Shown here: in pieces, positions 47,951 through 59,760 of the stretch
Position numbering within the stretch: the first letter of the stretch is position 1
Layout: the number at the start of each line of letters is the position of its first letter
Assembly: GCF_050948215.1 (NCBI RefSeq)
Contig: NC_135164.1
Span: 7,817,116-7,881,115 of the forward strand
Direction: 5' to 3'
Source of the DNA: Halictus rubicundus
Lineage: Eukaryota; Arthropoda; Insecta; Hymenoptera; Halictidae
DNA: 64,000 bases
Notes under the pieces: generated by a model
Database searches by the model: none
Told to the model about the DNA's origin: nothing
What the model saw: the letters and a program-made list of their open reading frames with translations, nothing else
Made by a program: the position numbers and the translations under genes

Positions 47951-50458
47951 GAATGATAATGAAGGTGTTCTGTCAACGAGTTGCAAGACGTATTGTTATT
48001 AATTATAATAATCAATCAGAGTGGAACGATTCTAATTTTGCGATATTGAGAGACAACTCATTGTTACGAATTGGCACTCGAACACGATTGTTCGACCAGT
48101 TCAAAGATAAATAGGTGGGAGTGCAGATTAGTCACTGATAAGAATCTGATGGCCAACTCTTAGACAGTTATTATTCCCTTGCCTCACGTAAGTTGGTTGC
48201 CAGCTTCGGGCAACGCAGCACCGGCGTGGAAACTATGGGAAGCTTGTGATCGATGATTAATCGCCGATGTGGTTATTGCAATGCTGCGCCGGTTGCCAAC
48301 CAGATAAGTAGACTTTTATTTTCATCGAGGTTTTGAAATCTTATTCGAAGGAAGAAAAAATTCATCGAATTCTCCTTTTGTCGCACAATTTACGAGCCAA
48401 ACAGTCTAAACTACTCAAAACAATCTATTAGTTGTACTGTCAATGAAATATCAATATAATTGGAATTCAGAATTACCGTTGATCGTTCATTTAATATATC
48501 TCGCCAGTTAAATCAATTTTTATTCTTTATATTCATGCACATATTCGCTGATTTACTTTGTGATGTTTCTCAATTTTGCTCAAACTGTAATTGTTCACAA
48601 CTTGCTCTAAACAATAATCCCTTTTTAACCTCTTCGTTTTCCAACAATTTCTGTCCATTATGCTGCAAATACGGTTAAGCTTCAACTTGGCAACTCAGGA
48701 ATTTTTAACTTTTTACTGTATAATCCTGTAGATCTTGCCGAGAAAATGCCAAAAGTCGACATTTTAATAGGAGGAATTAGCTGGTTCAAAAGTTATGCTT
48801 GTTTAAAGTTGAGGAATTTTAAGGGAATTTGACAGGTAGGGGCGCCGCCATGTTGGCGTGTGCTCGCCCGAGCGGAACCGCTGGATGGCAGCACAAGCAA
48901 GCACAAGCAATTGCTATGGGGGATACCAATTACTATGCCTACATTAATTATACTTATTTTCAAAGCGCAATGAATATTAAAGAAAGAGATATATGACATA
49001 TATATTAACTGATCTCAACAACAAAAAAATGTAACATCTCCTACTTCATATTCATTATGCTTTAAAAGTAAGTGTAATTAATATAGGCTCAGTAATTGGT
49101 ACCCACACAGTCGTCGGGTCTCTCACACGATTCCTTTACATTTCCCGGTTATTTCCACCGTCACAGAGTAATCGTTAAAATCATGTCTAATTAATTGGTC
49201 TGTAGCATGACTCTCATGAGAAACTGGAGTACAAAAAGCCCAAAAAGTATTTGAAATGTGCACAAGTAATGGAGTACCAGTGGTGTACAGATCAGCGAAG
49301 CAAATTTACTGTAACAAATTGTTATTAATCATATAACACGGTCATAATTCGCAAGTTATGACTCGGAAGATACATAACTCTGAGAGTTTATTGCCTATTA
49401 ATCCGAATGAATTTAACAAGTACATCGAATCAGAGTACTTGCAGCATATTCCGTATGCGTGTGCACTAGAGATTCCTATTTCACGTGAATGTAAATGCGC
49501 ATAAGTGTATTTTAATTTCATAAATATTAGTGTACTTACATGACACACGCGATGGAAAATATCGAAGGGTACAAACCAAGAAAAGTAGTCCGCTTATCGA
49601 GGTGTTCAGCCCACCTAATTGTCGAAAATTCCAATCAGGTGGGACACTCAGCATGATGGAAATAGACAAGTTAAGCCTGCACTGGTTGGAAAAATTCGTT
49701 CGCAACTCGGCAGAAGACGGATAGGTTAGGTTCAGGTACGAGTAAAATCGACACCTGCTCGGAACGTGTCGACTGCTCTATTCTTGCTATCATTACGCCC
49801 TGTCTGTCAAGCATCACATCATTGTGTCCGTTTCAAAAGCCATTCCATTCAATTGGCACACTCCTCGGCGCGGACCGTTCCCTCGGCTGATTACAGTTAT
49901 CATAACTAGTCGACCCACGCGAGAAAATTCTGCGGGAGAGGTGCTCCTCTAATCACTTTGTTACCGGAGCGGCTATCTCGAGCAGGAAGAAAGCGGACGC
50001 TAAAAGCACGCGGGCCAAGCTTTCGCATAAATATCCGTTTGATAAATGTTCCGGGCACCGGGCGTTATGGATGGGGAATATTAGAATGGAACAGTGACGG
50101 CGATAGTAGGCGTGCATCTCGCGGAGATTAAACGCAATCCCAATCAAGACGATTCACAAGCACTTCCGTGTCGCTCGACAGAAACACTGCACTCCCGATG
50201 CACCGACCGAGTTTCTTTTAATTGTCGACCGCAATCAGGCTCGAATTTAACCCGAAGTCCGATCGAATCATTCTCCCGATGACGCTGGTACATCGTGCGT
50301 TCACTTCTGTTTTTCATCTTAGCCGGTTGCCTCGCATTTTATTGATTATTCTTGGTTTTTAATAACTGTAGGATTCTCCGCCTTTTCCCAATTTCTGAAT
50401 TCGTCATTTGACATTTCCCCTCCCCTAAGAAATCTAAACCTAAGCAAAATTCTTTCAA

Positions 50459-50642
50459 CACTGAACCTACCACGGTCAAAACGACCGATTTTCTATTTTA
50501 GAATTATTGAAATAATAGAACCGTTTTCATAGGAAATTACTGAATTGACTTCTTTATTTTTTATTATAAATCGTAGAAAGTTTAAGTAAATCTAAACTTC
50601 TCTATAAGACGTTTCATGTGTTTTGTGCTTGATAGGTTTACC
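50459..50642 (+). mobile_element. TTAA family C element, diverged
   Basis: It starts CACTGAACCTACCACGGTCA next to TCAA, like the element at 59583. The right end (TGCTTGATAGGTTTACC) is diverged and without a clean TTAA. Confidence 0.5.
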
Positions 50643-51785
50643 GTCAAAGGCTGTGTAAACCCTAGGCTCGGTTAACAATCTGGAAATGTATGACGGTATA
50701 AATGATGAAAGGATCCATGAACCGCAGCGTTAAATTTAAGCCATCCATGAACAAGTGAAAGCGTGCGCTTGAATGAACAGGAAATTTGCATAATGCTATT
50801 GAAGAATTTCACATTTGCTTCGCGTACGGTGCGAAAAGAACGAGATGACGAAATAGTATACAGAAAAGTGCACGGGAAGAATTAGAAGGGAACCGTGACC
50901 GAGTCTCGTTCAGTTATTAAATCACGATTACACGTGATTCATAACGGTTCTTGTTGAAGAAACGATAAAATTTTAAATATACCATTGTTCCGGCCGCTAT
51001 TAGTAACCGCGGTCAGCTCGTTCATCGGGGTTCCATTGGCGTGCTCACGACTCCGGCGATTTTTCTTCCGAGTATATACATTTCCGCCTTTGCCGGGGCA
51101 CAAATAGAGATATCCAGGCATGGTGCCATTATAGGAAACGCCTACAAAGTCGACGTTGTTACGAAACGGCAATATCTTAACCTCTCTCGAAGGATATTGG
51201 CTCACCTATGCCCATTAACATAAATGTTATTTAACACGCTCGCTGTGAACGCGCCAGTCAGTGTACCAACTTGTGCGAGGCCATAAATAATCACGCGAAG
51301 AAAAACTCACGTGTTTACGTGGCTTTAGAATTGCTCTGGCAGGGCCATTTCTGAAATTCTTCGGACCAGACTCGATCGTCGAAACACGGTAGAAATCATG
51401 CGAAATGGAAAACATTGAAAGGTAATTAACACGTTCGCTGGCCGGCGCTTCTTTCGTTGCTCTCCGCCATTGTTCAAATATTTTATTAAATGCAACGCAC
51501 CTCCTCTATGAAATACTGAAACAATTTTGCTATTTCTTCGACAGCAAAAAGTACACAATTTATTTGACTATCTTTAACACGTTTACTTGTCGAACAATCG
51601 CTTTAAAAAATCCCACAGGATAAAAAGTAATTTAATTATTGTAATTAAAGTGCAGAGTTGAAGCCTATCGCAGAGATTATTTATGCGTGCCTCAATCAAG
51701 TTTGGTTCAAGCAATTGTATTGTGCACAAAATTAGTGCAGACATTTAGATTTCGTAATATCGTAACAAACATAAATTCAATATAG

Positions 51786-51836
51786 TCATTTTTATAAGGC
51801 AACATTTTCCAAAGGTTTTGAATGCTTGGTTCAGTG
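51786..51836 (+). mobile_element. Right-end fragment of TTAA family C
   Basis: CATTTTTATAAGGCAACATT and AATGCTTGGTTCAGTG match the right part of the element at 59583-59756. Confidence 0.5.
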
Positions 51837-52529
51837 GCAACGTGAGTACAATATGAACTCTGAACTCATTGTATTCCAGAGTGGTTTTTATATGCCAGTA
51901 AACACCGAGTACCGAGTACTCATGCTGCGCCAAGAGGGTCGCAACTTATAGCAAATAAAATGATCAGTGTCAAGAACATGTCGGAGAACGCTGAAGCTTT
52001 GAAGAAGATTCAGAGAGCTTTTGATTTTTATTTCGCAAGACGTATCCTCGCGACCATTAATTGCACTCAATTTTGACGACGTGGAAATTAATTTCCGAAG
52101 CCGCCTCGCTTTCCAACGGATCTCGGACGCAACGAAATTCAATCACGAAGCGTGACAAAGCCATCGCGGAGAAGAATTAGCGACACGGAATTCGACTTTT
52201 TCATTTCGTGCTGTATAATTTATTTGAACCGACAATCGTTTCGTCGACGCATCGCATCGCCGCGGCTTCTTCGCTCGATGACCGACCGTGCCGTGTAATC
52301 ATTAGCGAATCGCCGACAGACGGTGAATGTTTCGTTTGGCCATTCATTTGCTCGGTTCGCCACCAGCATACCCCCTCCCCTCATTTTTTTACTTTCACCG
52401 TTACGAACAATCTCTCCTCTCGAGTCCAAAAAATAAAAGTCGCAACAAACATTCGAAGATGATCATTTCGCAGGTAGCTACCACTTTTCACGGAGAAAAT
52501 TGCTCTCCTTCTTCTCAATACCCACTGAA

Positions 52530-52608
52530 CCCTCGCACGATGGTGGCTGGGTCTGCGATGACCCATGCGAGACCCAGTCTCCGACAACTACGATCCGTCA
52601 TGCGAGGG
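52530..52608. mobile_element. 79-bp double foldback element
   Basis: Outer arms CCCTCGCACGATGG and CCGTCATGCGAGGG pair imperfectly; inner arms CTGGGTCT and AGACCCAG pair perfectly. TTAA follows on the right (52609-52612) and TGAA, one change away, precedes. It may be a minimal TTAA element. Confidence 0.5.
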
Positions 52609-53800
52609 TTAACGCTTCACACCTTGACGTGAAAATTACTATTTGCAATTTATTGACATTGGAACTATCGAACGTGACGAAATGACTTGTTTCTGATTTC
52701 TTTGTTTCTCTGTTGTTGAAATTATAAAAATGTCTCGGGCTGCAAAGAGCGGAAGACGGAACAGCAAAATTCATTGAGATTGAAAATCATTCGAAGAGAG
52801 TTGAAATAGTACAATGGTAGAGCGATTATTTCTGTAAACAATTGGTAAATGGATGTGTTCGAATTGCCGATAGATCAATTGAGAAATGTCACCGGATGCA
52901 ACGAATTAAAAAAGCCGAAACCACAACGGCTTCGGCACGCGGTTAAGAAAAATTAATAAAGAAATATCGGAGACGGTGTCCCCGAAGAAGAAGAAGGACA
53001 AGAAGAAGAAGAATCCGGTCCGTGAAGCGGTTCGCGCACGAGAGCCACATCAAAGTCACCAATATACAACGTCGACCGATCCATTACCGTTTTTATTAAT
53101 GCTCCCGGTGGACGAACAGCCGCGGCCGCTAATGACACTGATCGTTCCCGCATCATTAGTTTCCTGTACCGCGGGATTTTCCCAGGGGCCGTGTCATCGG
53201 CAACGAGCCACCGGGAAAAATAAGAACGACCACCTCCGATTGGAGAAAATCGAAATTTTTCTACCGGGTACACCTCCGAACGAGCGATTAGCAGAATTTA
53301 TTTACTTTCACGATTAAATTTAGCGCCTTCGTTAGCGCGTTTGTCAAAGGCAACGAGACGTTTATATTGTCGTTAACTCGGCGATCGCTTGCGGGAGATT
53401 CATTCCGAAGAATCTTCGCATTACGCGGGGATTTTCATGGTACCGAACGCTCTAGGATTCGTGCCTAGTAAACGTGGAGGGTTCGTTTATTTATTTTTCT
53501 AATGTCGCACTTTCACCGCAACTTCGATCGGTGACGTCGAAGATATAACCGAAGGAAAATCCTGTCGCAGGATCATTAGACCCGCTTAACCCCGCGGTAA
53601 CGGAGGTCACTGGAAAACGTACGAAAGTGGGACAAAAACGGATAAACTGCTTGATTTTTACCGCTTAGACGACAAAATGGCACCGTGAAGAAAGTTCCAC
53701 TGACCGTTCGCGTTTTCAAAAACCTTTGGTGAAAACAAGGATGCTTTACAGAGAAGAGGTGTAAATGTTTAAAAATGCAGGTATATTATTTTCTACTTAA

Positions 53801-54018
53801 CACTAGGTTCACGGAGCACTAGAAGCGGCTATTTTGCATTACTTCGTAGAAATAACAAGAACGTGCTACCCACATTTTTAGCAATATTTTTAAAATAATA
53901 TATACCCAAAGAAATAAATTTGCTAAATAATTTCTTATGTATGCATCCTTAGAATCTTAATAATATTAAATTAAAAATATTAGAACCCGTCATTTCTACG
54001 GGTCCCGTAAATCTAGTG
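53801..54018 (+). mobile_element. TTAA family B element, complete
   Basis: TTAA at 53797-53800 and 54019-54022. It starts CACTAGGTTCACGGAGCACT and ends ACGGGTCCCGTAAATCTAGTG. 218 bp, non-coding, the reference copy for family B in this window. Confidence 0.9.
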
Positions 54019-54022
54019 TTAA

Positions 54023-54202
54023 TATCACTACGTTTACGGAACACTAAACCTGGCTACTTTACATTACTTTGTAAAAATAACGAGAATGTATCTATCCAAA
54101 TTCTTAACACATTTATTAAAATAATATGTACCCAAAGAAGTAAATTTGTTGAATTCGCATCTTTACAATTCTGAATAATCTTAAATTAAAAGTATCAAAA
54201 TA
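54023..54202 (+). mobile_element. Second family B copy in tandem, truncated
   Basis: It shares the TTAA at 54019-54022 and begins TATCACTACGTTTACGGAAC, then follows family B to AAATTAAAAGTATC. The right terminus is missing. The head-to-tail arrangement suggests insertion into the same TTAA. Confidence 0.7.
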
Positions 54203-54687
54203 TAAATAAATGATTTTCCATTTCGCTCCGGTTCGTTGCAATTCAGGTAGAAAGTTTTCGTTTTGCACTCGCATTTGCATATTAAATCGGTACGGGCACT
54301 TGATAAAGTAACATGTCATACTAATACCGTCATTAAACTACTTATATCTCCATTTACTAAACCGACTCGCTTCGAGCACCTATCGAAGATTGATCGCGCG
54401 GCTGCACTGTCCTAATCAATCTCGAGATTTCGCGTCAGGAAACGATATCCTCACTTATACTTTCAGAGAAACCGTGGACCCGACTGGCTCGTGCCGATAA
54501 TGCGCCATGCGATTCAATTAAGAAATCGCTTTCCCAATTAGGGCCGTACGAACGACCGGATCCATGGAATCGTTTCTGGTAAATGGGACGTTATTCGGTC
54601 TCTAGGGACAAGAGTCGCCAGATTGAGACTTGTCTCCCCACTCTACCCTCCCCTCTCACCATTCCCCCACGCTTCCGACACGTACCG

Positions 54688-54849
54688 GTCACGTGACGTC
54701 TCTGTCGCGCATGTGTCACAACGTCGCGTGCCTAATTCGGCACCGAGTGATTCCCATTGGGTATCTGTTTCCTCCTTTTCCCCCTCCACTGTCCCATTCC
54801 ACCACCATGAGCACGCTCCCCCACTAACACCATAGACTGGTCACGTGAC
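54688..54849. promoter_or_regulatory. Paired GTCACGTGAC palindromes, 152 bp apart
   Basis: Both sites (54688-54697 and 54840-54849) read GGTCACGTGACGT, combining a CACGTG E-box with a TGACGT half-site. Each is followed within 40 bp by CGCGC and TGTCACA words. The arrangement resembles a promoter or enhancer bound by bHLH-ZIP and CREB/ATF-type factors (inference). Confidence 0.35.
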
Positions 54850-56859
54850 GTTCCGCATGAGACGCTTGGTGCGCACGCGCAACGTGTCACATGTCACTCC
54901 GGTCATCGGAGAGGGGGTACATTGTACTCCCCTCGATCTTCTCGACCTGGTAGAGTGAGGTGGGGGTAACTTTTTCCCCTCGATTCGAGTCGATTCCCCT
55001 GATCTGGCGTTGCGACTTGCGTCTCGTGAAGCCTGTGACCTGCAGTGCTCGCAATTTGTCTTTTTTCTTTGTTCCCGTTTCGTCGATGAAAGCTGCTCGA
55101 AATTTGATAATCGTTTCGATTTCGGACGCCCTTTCTCGGCCCGATCGGAATCGCGTTTCCCGTCGATGGGACAAACGAGTTCTCGGGCCACCGTTTAATC
55201 CGATTCCTCGAGATAAAGCGAATTCGAAAGGAAGAAGAGAACGGCTTGATCCAGACAGACTCTGGACACATCTTTCGACGATTGAACCCGGTTGAAAGTG
55301 AACGTTCTCACGCCACGATCACCGATGTAAAAGGATTTACTTTCCGGCCGTTCGACTGTATTATTTAAAAACATTCTCTGCGCAAATACGACCGTCGCGT
55401 TGATCGTGGACGAGCAAATTGGTAGTCTGTTGCATAAGTTGACGACTTTGCGTTGTAACTGCGGATTTTATGAATTTATGGGGAAAATGGGTGAGCACGA
55501 TTTGAAGCAATGGACATATTGAAAAGATTTAAGGGCACTAGTGTATTGGTTTTAGCTGAATAAAATAATGTTTATTTCGCTCCTGTGTCTTGCAATCAAT
55601 GCTAATATTTTTTATTTTGCATAAAGATCCGCAGTCTAGTTATAACAATCAACGTTTGACGCATTATTTACCTCAAATTTTCCAATAGCCTTTCTAGTAT
55701 AGAAACTTAGGAGTTTCGCGAATTTCTGAATAAACTGATCAGAACTTCTTCTGAAAATTATCGTTTAAAACAAAATCGTCGAGTTTCTTTTGCATAAAGC
55801 ACAGCCACTAGGCTTTCGATAGATAAAACGTTATATGATAGACCATAATTAGTATAACTAATTAACGATACAAAATACGCGATCTTAATAAATTCGCACC
55901 GGGTCGTTCCTGACACAGATGCACAGTTGCGAATTCGCAACATTTCGCGAAGTTACGGTGCGTTCAATAAACTACTCCGACGTTTCAAACGGTTCATACG
56001 CGCGACTCTTAACGCGTCTGAAGATAAATTGATCCATTTATTTTCAGACAGACTTGAGTCGAAAAACGCACGTACGCGTTACCCTGTGAAAATTTGTTGA
56101 TGCATCTTGATGTTATACAGGTGGAACGAGGTAGCAATAAAGCCAACAGTGAACATTACAGCAAATCTTTCTCGAACAAGCATCTTTTGAAAGCGCAGTT
56201 AGCAAGCAGAGCAGAACTCGTCAGAACCGTTGCGACACATCAAACGCATTCCGCAGAAAAACACGCGTCAAAGGGTGGACGCTTGTTCGTATCGCGTGGA
56301 AACATCAATCTTCCATGTTCGGGAAAGAATGCACGGTCGGCGGGAACAATCGGACGACCGGTCTTGTCCATTGCCTCGAGGATTATATCATTAAACGCGT
56401 GGTGCCGCGCAACAGCCGTCCCCGTAGACGTTCGTTGCACTTGTTCTAAATCTCGACGCGAAACTGGAACGCGATTTATGCACTCCGGGGACACCGGCAA
56501 CGTCATTGTGCTCCGCGAGATCGAGAGAGCCAGTTTCTGCGGACCGCGACGTCGCTTACGCAATCGATCGCGCGCGTTTCACCTGGTCAGGGTAACGAAC
56601 AATTAACTATTCCAGCAAAATTGCAACCGCGCACCGGCTAATGAGACACCCGTCGATTATGGAACGAAATGTTCCGAACGAAAATTCCATCGCTTCGAGA
56701 GGCACTTGCAGCGGTACATCTCGATAACTAATCATTTTTTCACGATCCAACTATGTAAACGAAATTTTCTTTCAGCAAAATAATGTAATTGTTGACCGCA
56801 CACGCGCCGTTGCACTTCTAAGAAAGATACTGTCCGGAGAATGTGTAGTACTCTTCGCA

Positions 56860-56937
56860 CCATTGCCCTTTGACAATATTTTTTACTCCGCTGGTAACGG
56901 AGTTGTAACCCGAAACAACTGACCACCCTGTATATTA
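56860..56937 (-). mobile_element. CAGGGTGGTC element end, reverse orientation
   Basis: Read on the minus strand: TATACAGGGTGGTCAGTTG, TTTCGGGTTACAACTCCGTT. It matches the fragment at 20044. The other end is not defined. Confidence 0.5.
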
Positions 56938-56978
56938 ATCGGTAACGTGATTCACAAACGAACCTGCTTCGTCGTTAA

Positions 56979-57417
56979 CCCTCGGACTTCTGCGAGTTCT
57001 AGGCCTATGACGAAATCATTTCTGACGCGTAGCCAGAGTGATTTCTCGATATATGTCGTCAAGGCTTGGATGATAAATGTCGCGGAATTATCCCCACTAC
57101 CGCGGGGGATACTCCGCGAGGGGCCACGAAGCTGGAGAGGTCTCGGAATCAGAGCGTCAACAAAACACGGGTCTCCGATATATGTCGTGTCGTTGACATA
57201 TATCGAGAATTCACTGTATACACTACAGTTTTCGTTCGATATAAGGCGATGGCTCGGGACCGGCTTTCGTCCTATTTCGGATGAAGAAGGAGGCGAGGAA
57301 GGGATGGCGATTTTCTTATTTCGAAATAAAAAGCGTCGTCTTATATCGGAATAAAATCGCTCGAGCTTATCCCTACTGCGGCGGGTCACGAATGACTCCG
57401 GCATAGCACACGGAAGG
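56979..57417. mobile_element. TTAA family F composite element with nested pogo-like element
   Basis: TTAA at 56975-56978 and 57418-57421 flank CCCTCGGACTTCTGCG and, inwards from the right, CCTTCCGTGTGCTATGCCGG. Sub-terminal TAGGCCTATGACGAAATCAT is mirrored by GGAGTCATTCGTGACCCGC. Inside lie a pogo-like element (57033-57216) and a CAGTTTTCGTTCGATATAAG segment related to the 175-bp repeat (57219-57300). Confidence 0.7.
57033..57216 (+). mobile_element. Nested pogo/Tigger-like element
   Basis: GAGTGATTTCTCGATATATG on the left and CATATATCGAGAATTCACTG on the right are near-perfect inverted ends. TA follows at 57217-57218. It shares GTCGCGGAA, TATCCCCAC and GAGGGGCCACGAAGCT with 8447-8623. Confidence 0.75.
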
Positions 57418-57421
57418 TTAA

Positions 57422-59582
57422 GATATAAATATTGAAGAGTCACAGTTTGAAGAGAATACGATGTTTGGAACACCGCAATTCGCAAAACCAAAATTTTGAT
57501 TCACACGCGAATAAAATCGATTAATTAAATTAAATCGTTGGCCAGCGAGCTGGAGGAACATATCACGCGTTAACACCCGCCACGAACGATAATAAAAAGG
57601 AAACGAGAGCTGCGACGATGATAAACGAATTTCAAAGGCAACCTGGATATCCTGATCGCTTCTCCCGTTCTGAATTCTTTTTTTCCCTCGCGTCTCTGTC
57701 GCGCGAAACACAAACCCTTTATTCGCACTCGAGGAACATTGAATGAACGCGAACGCAATCTGAATTGTGAATGGGAAACGCTACACCGTTTCCTTGATGG
57801 GAAAAGAGATAGCTGAAAGGCTGTGCTAAAACAAACATGGTCTTTAAAAATGTTTCCACTGTGTACATAGAGAAACGTTCGAACTGTAAATATTACGGCT
57901 TTTTACACACTGAGAATTTTGACCGGATCGATTAAGTACGCCGATTTTAGTGAAACAGTTAAATGCCCAGGTTATTCTTTAACGATTTAATTCTGAGGTT
58001 GCGGATAATTTTGAAGATGAAATTACTTTCTTGAATGTTGGTCGGTAGCATTCGAAAGCGATTTCTCGGGCAATATCACGAATGAAATCGCGATCATCCG
58101 ATATGATACTTGAAGGATGCTCTTTCAAAAATATTTCTCGCCCCGAGAAATCCGAAGATCGAACTGTCTGGCTCAAGATAGGAAAAAATCTTGCCAATAA
58201 ATTTTCACCACTTGTCATACCTCGATATTTTATTGCTATTCCGACCATAAAACGGCAGCGCGACGGTTGCATGTGTACGCGGCCGCATCAAACCGGAACT
58301 TCGATGAAAGTGCACTGCCAGATTCTCGAGTTATGCGAGTCTTCCACCGATTGTGTCCCCAACTTAAACTACCGGCAGTGTATTCGAATGTTCCACTTTA
58401 TTTACAATAAAATTTCGATGGTATCGATAAACCATTCAATACCATCGATGCGTCCAAATCGCTTAAAACCCGATACCACAAATTTCAAAAACTAGTTTCA
58501 TAAACTATACCGTAGCCTGTACACAACAACAACTTTCTTTCCGAAACAGTTTCGTTTCATTTTCCAAAGGTAATAAATTACACGTAGTAAAGCAGAACTG
58601 AAAGTTAGAAATTGTTCGGCAACGAAGAAGCAGTTTCGCGCGTTAAAGTCGGCGTAATTAAACTCTAACGATTTCTGTCACCAGAGTGGACTTTCAACAG
58701 CGTTTTATGACAATGCTATATGCGTGAAACTCATGCGCCGTCCGTCAAGCGAAATGTTCACGACGTTCGTGTTTAATTATGTTAAATTAGTGGTTACTTA
58801 TTATTGCATTAACCGTTATTTTCCATAGCATACGCGTGTTTTCCATACATCATGCATCGGCACGAAACGGCCGGATTGTTAGTTATAAGCTGTTACTTAG
58901 GGGACTCGTAAACTGGGTGCATGTGTAAGTACGAATGGATTACACTTCTTATCGTACCGTATGCAAAATTCATTTCAAAATGTTGCAGTCCGGGGAATTT
59001 TCAGGTGCAAAATTTCAGGTGTAAAATCTTCCCGGCTACGAAGCAGAAGCGTAATCTGATTAGTAATCAGTGATTACACGCGGCGTGGCCGGTCACACGG
59101 GAGAGAATGCAACGTATAATTTCCGTCGAACGGCCGATAGAAAGCTGAAAGAATTGCACCGATGACCCTACGCTGGCCAGGTAATGACCAAACCGACACG
59201 CCGATCGATCATCCTTCTTGATTCTTGATGACGAGAAAGTGTTTCGGGTGTTCTCGGCCGTTTCGAACACGTGTCCTTTCGTTACCGATGAAAAATGCGC
59301 GCCAGTTCTGTCACGATCGGCCGCTTTTGTAATACTCGGCAATTTGCTCACGACGGAAAAGGAAATTTCTCGCGGTAATTATTCTTATTCTCGACGCGTA
59401 AAACGCCGTGACGCAACAACGCTTCTCTCCAAGCCTGTCACTCCGAAAGAAAGTACCGAGCATTTTTCAATTGTCTTCCCAGACAGATCGGTTGATTTCG
59501 GAGTTTTTAATCGGTATACTTAGTTTCGTCGGTAACGTGGTCGCTCTACCTTATCGCGAGTCTACGTAGTCTTGGCTTTTCA
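57422..59582. other. Non-coding DNA, no gene seen
   Basis: Short frames on both strands without domains; nothing recognisable. Confidence 0.4.
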
Positions 59583-59756
59583 CACTAAACCTACCACGGT
59601 CAAATGACTGGTTCTATATTCTACAATTATTAAAATTATAAAAATTCATTTCCAAGTATTTATTATATGGAATATTACGGACAACCTCAATTTTGGGGTG
59701 GCCATTTTTATAAGGCAATATTCACCAGATACTGTTAATGCTTGGTAGGTTCAGTG
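59583..59756 (+). mobile_element. TTAA family C element
   Basis: Left end CACTAAACCTACCACGG after TTCA; right end TGGTAGGTTCAGTG before TTAA (59757-59760). The inverted match is CACTRAACCTACCA (14 bp). 174 bp, non-coding. Confidence 0.75.
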
Positions 59757-59760
59757 TTAA

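Larger units (their letters stand above)
44290..53796. other. Long non-coding stretch, possible upstream introns
   Basis: No gene is supported. It contains a (CA)n run, two interspersed-repeat fragments (46333-46398 and 47891-47950), family C elements at 50459 and 51786, and a small foldback at 52530. The missing upstream exons of the minus-strand gene could lie here, but no frame with a phase-0 donor stood out. Confidence 0.4.
54203..56974. other. Non-coding DNA with GC-rich patch
   Basis: At 54600-55300 the sequence is GC-richer and carries two GTCACGTGAC palindromes. Overlapping frames (54841-55295, 56094-56606) look like chance. A repeat fragment lies at 55579-55635, and a reverse CAGGGTGGTC end at about 56860-56937. 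Confidence 0.4.

Noticed and set aside
48190..48305. Possible hairpin between GGTTGCCAGC and GCCGGTTGCCAACC
   Set aside because: The arms pair only in short blocks with many mismatches and have no element-like flanks.
56094..56606. 170-codon plus-strand open frame
   Set aside because: Overlapped by a 107-codon minus frame, with no domain and no splice logic.
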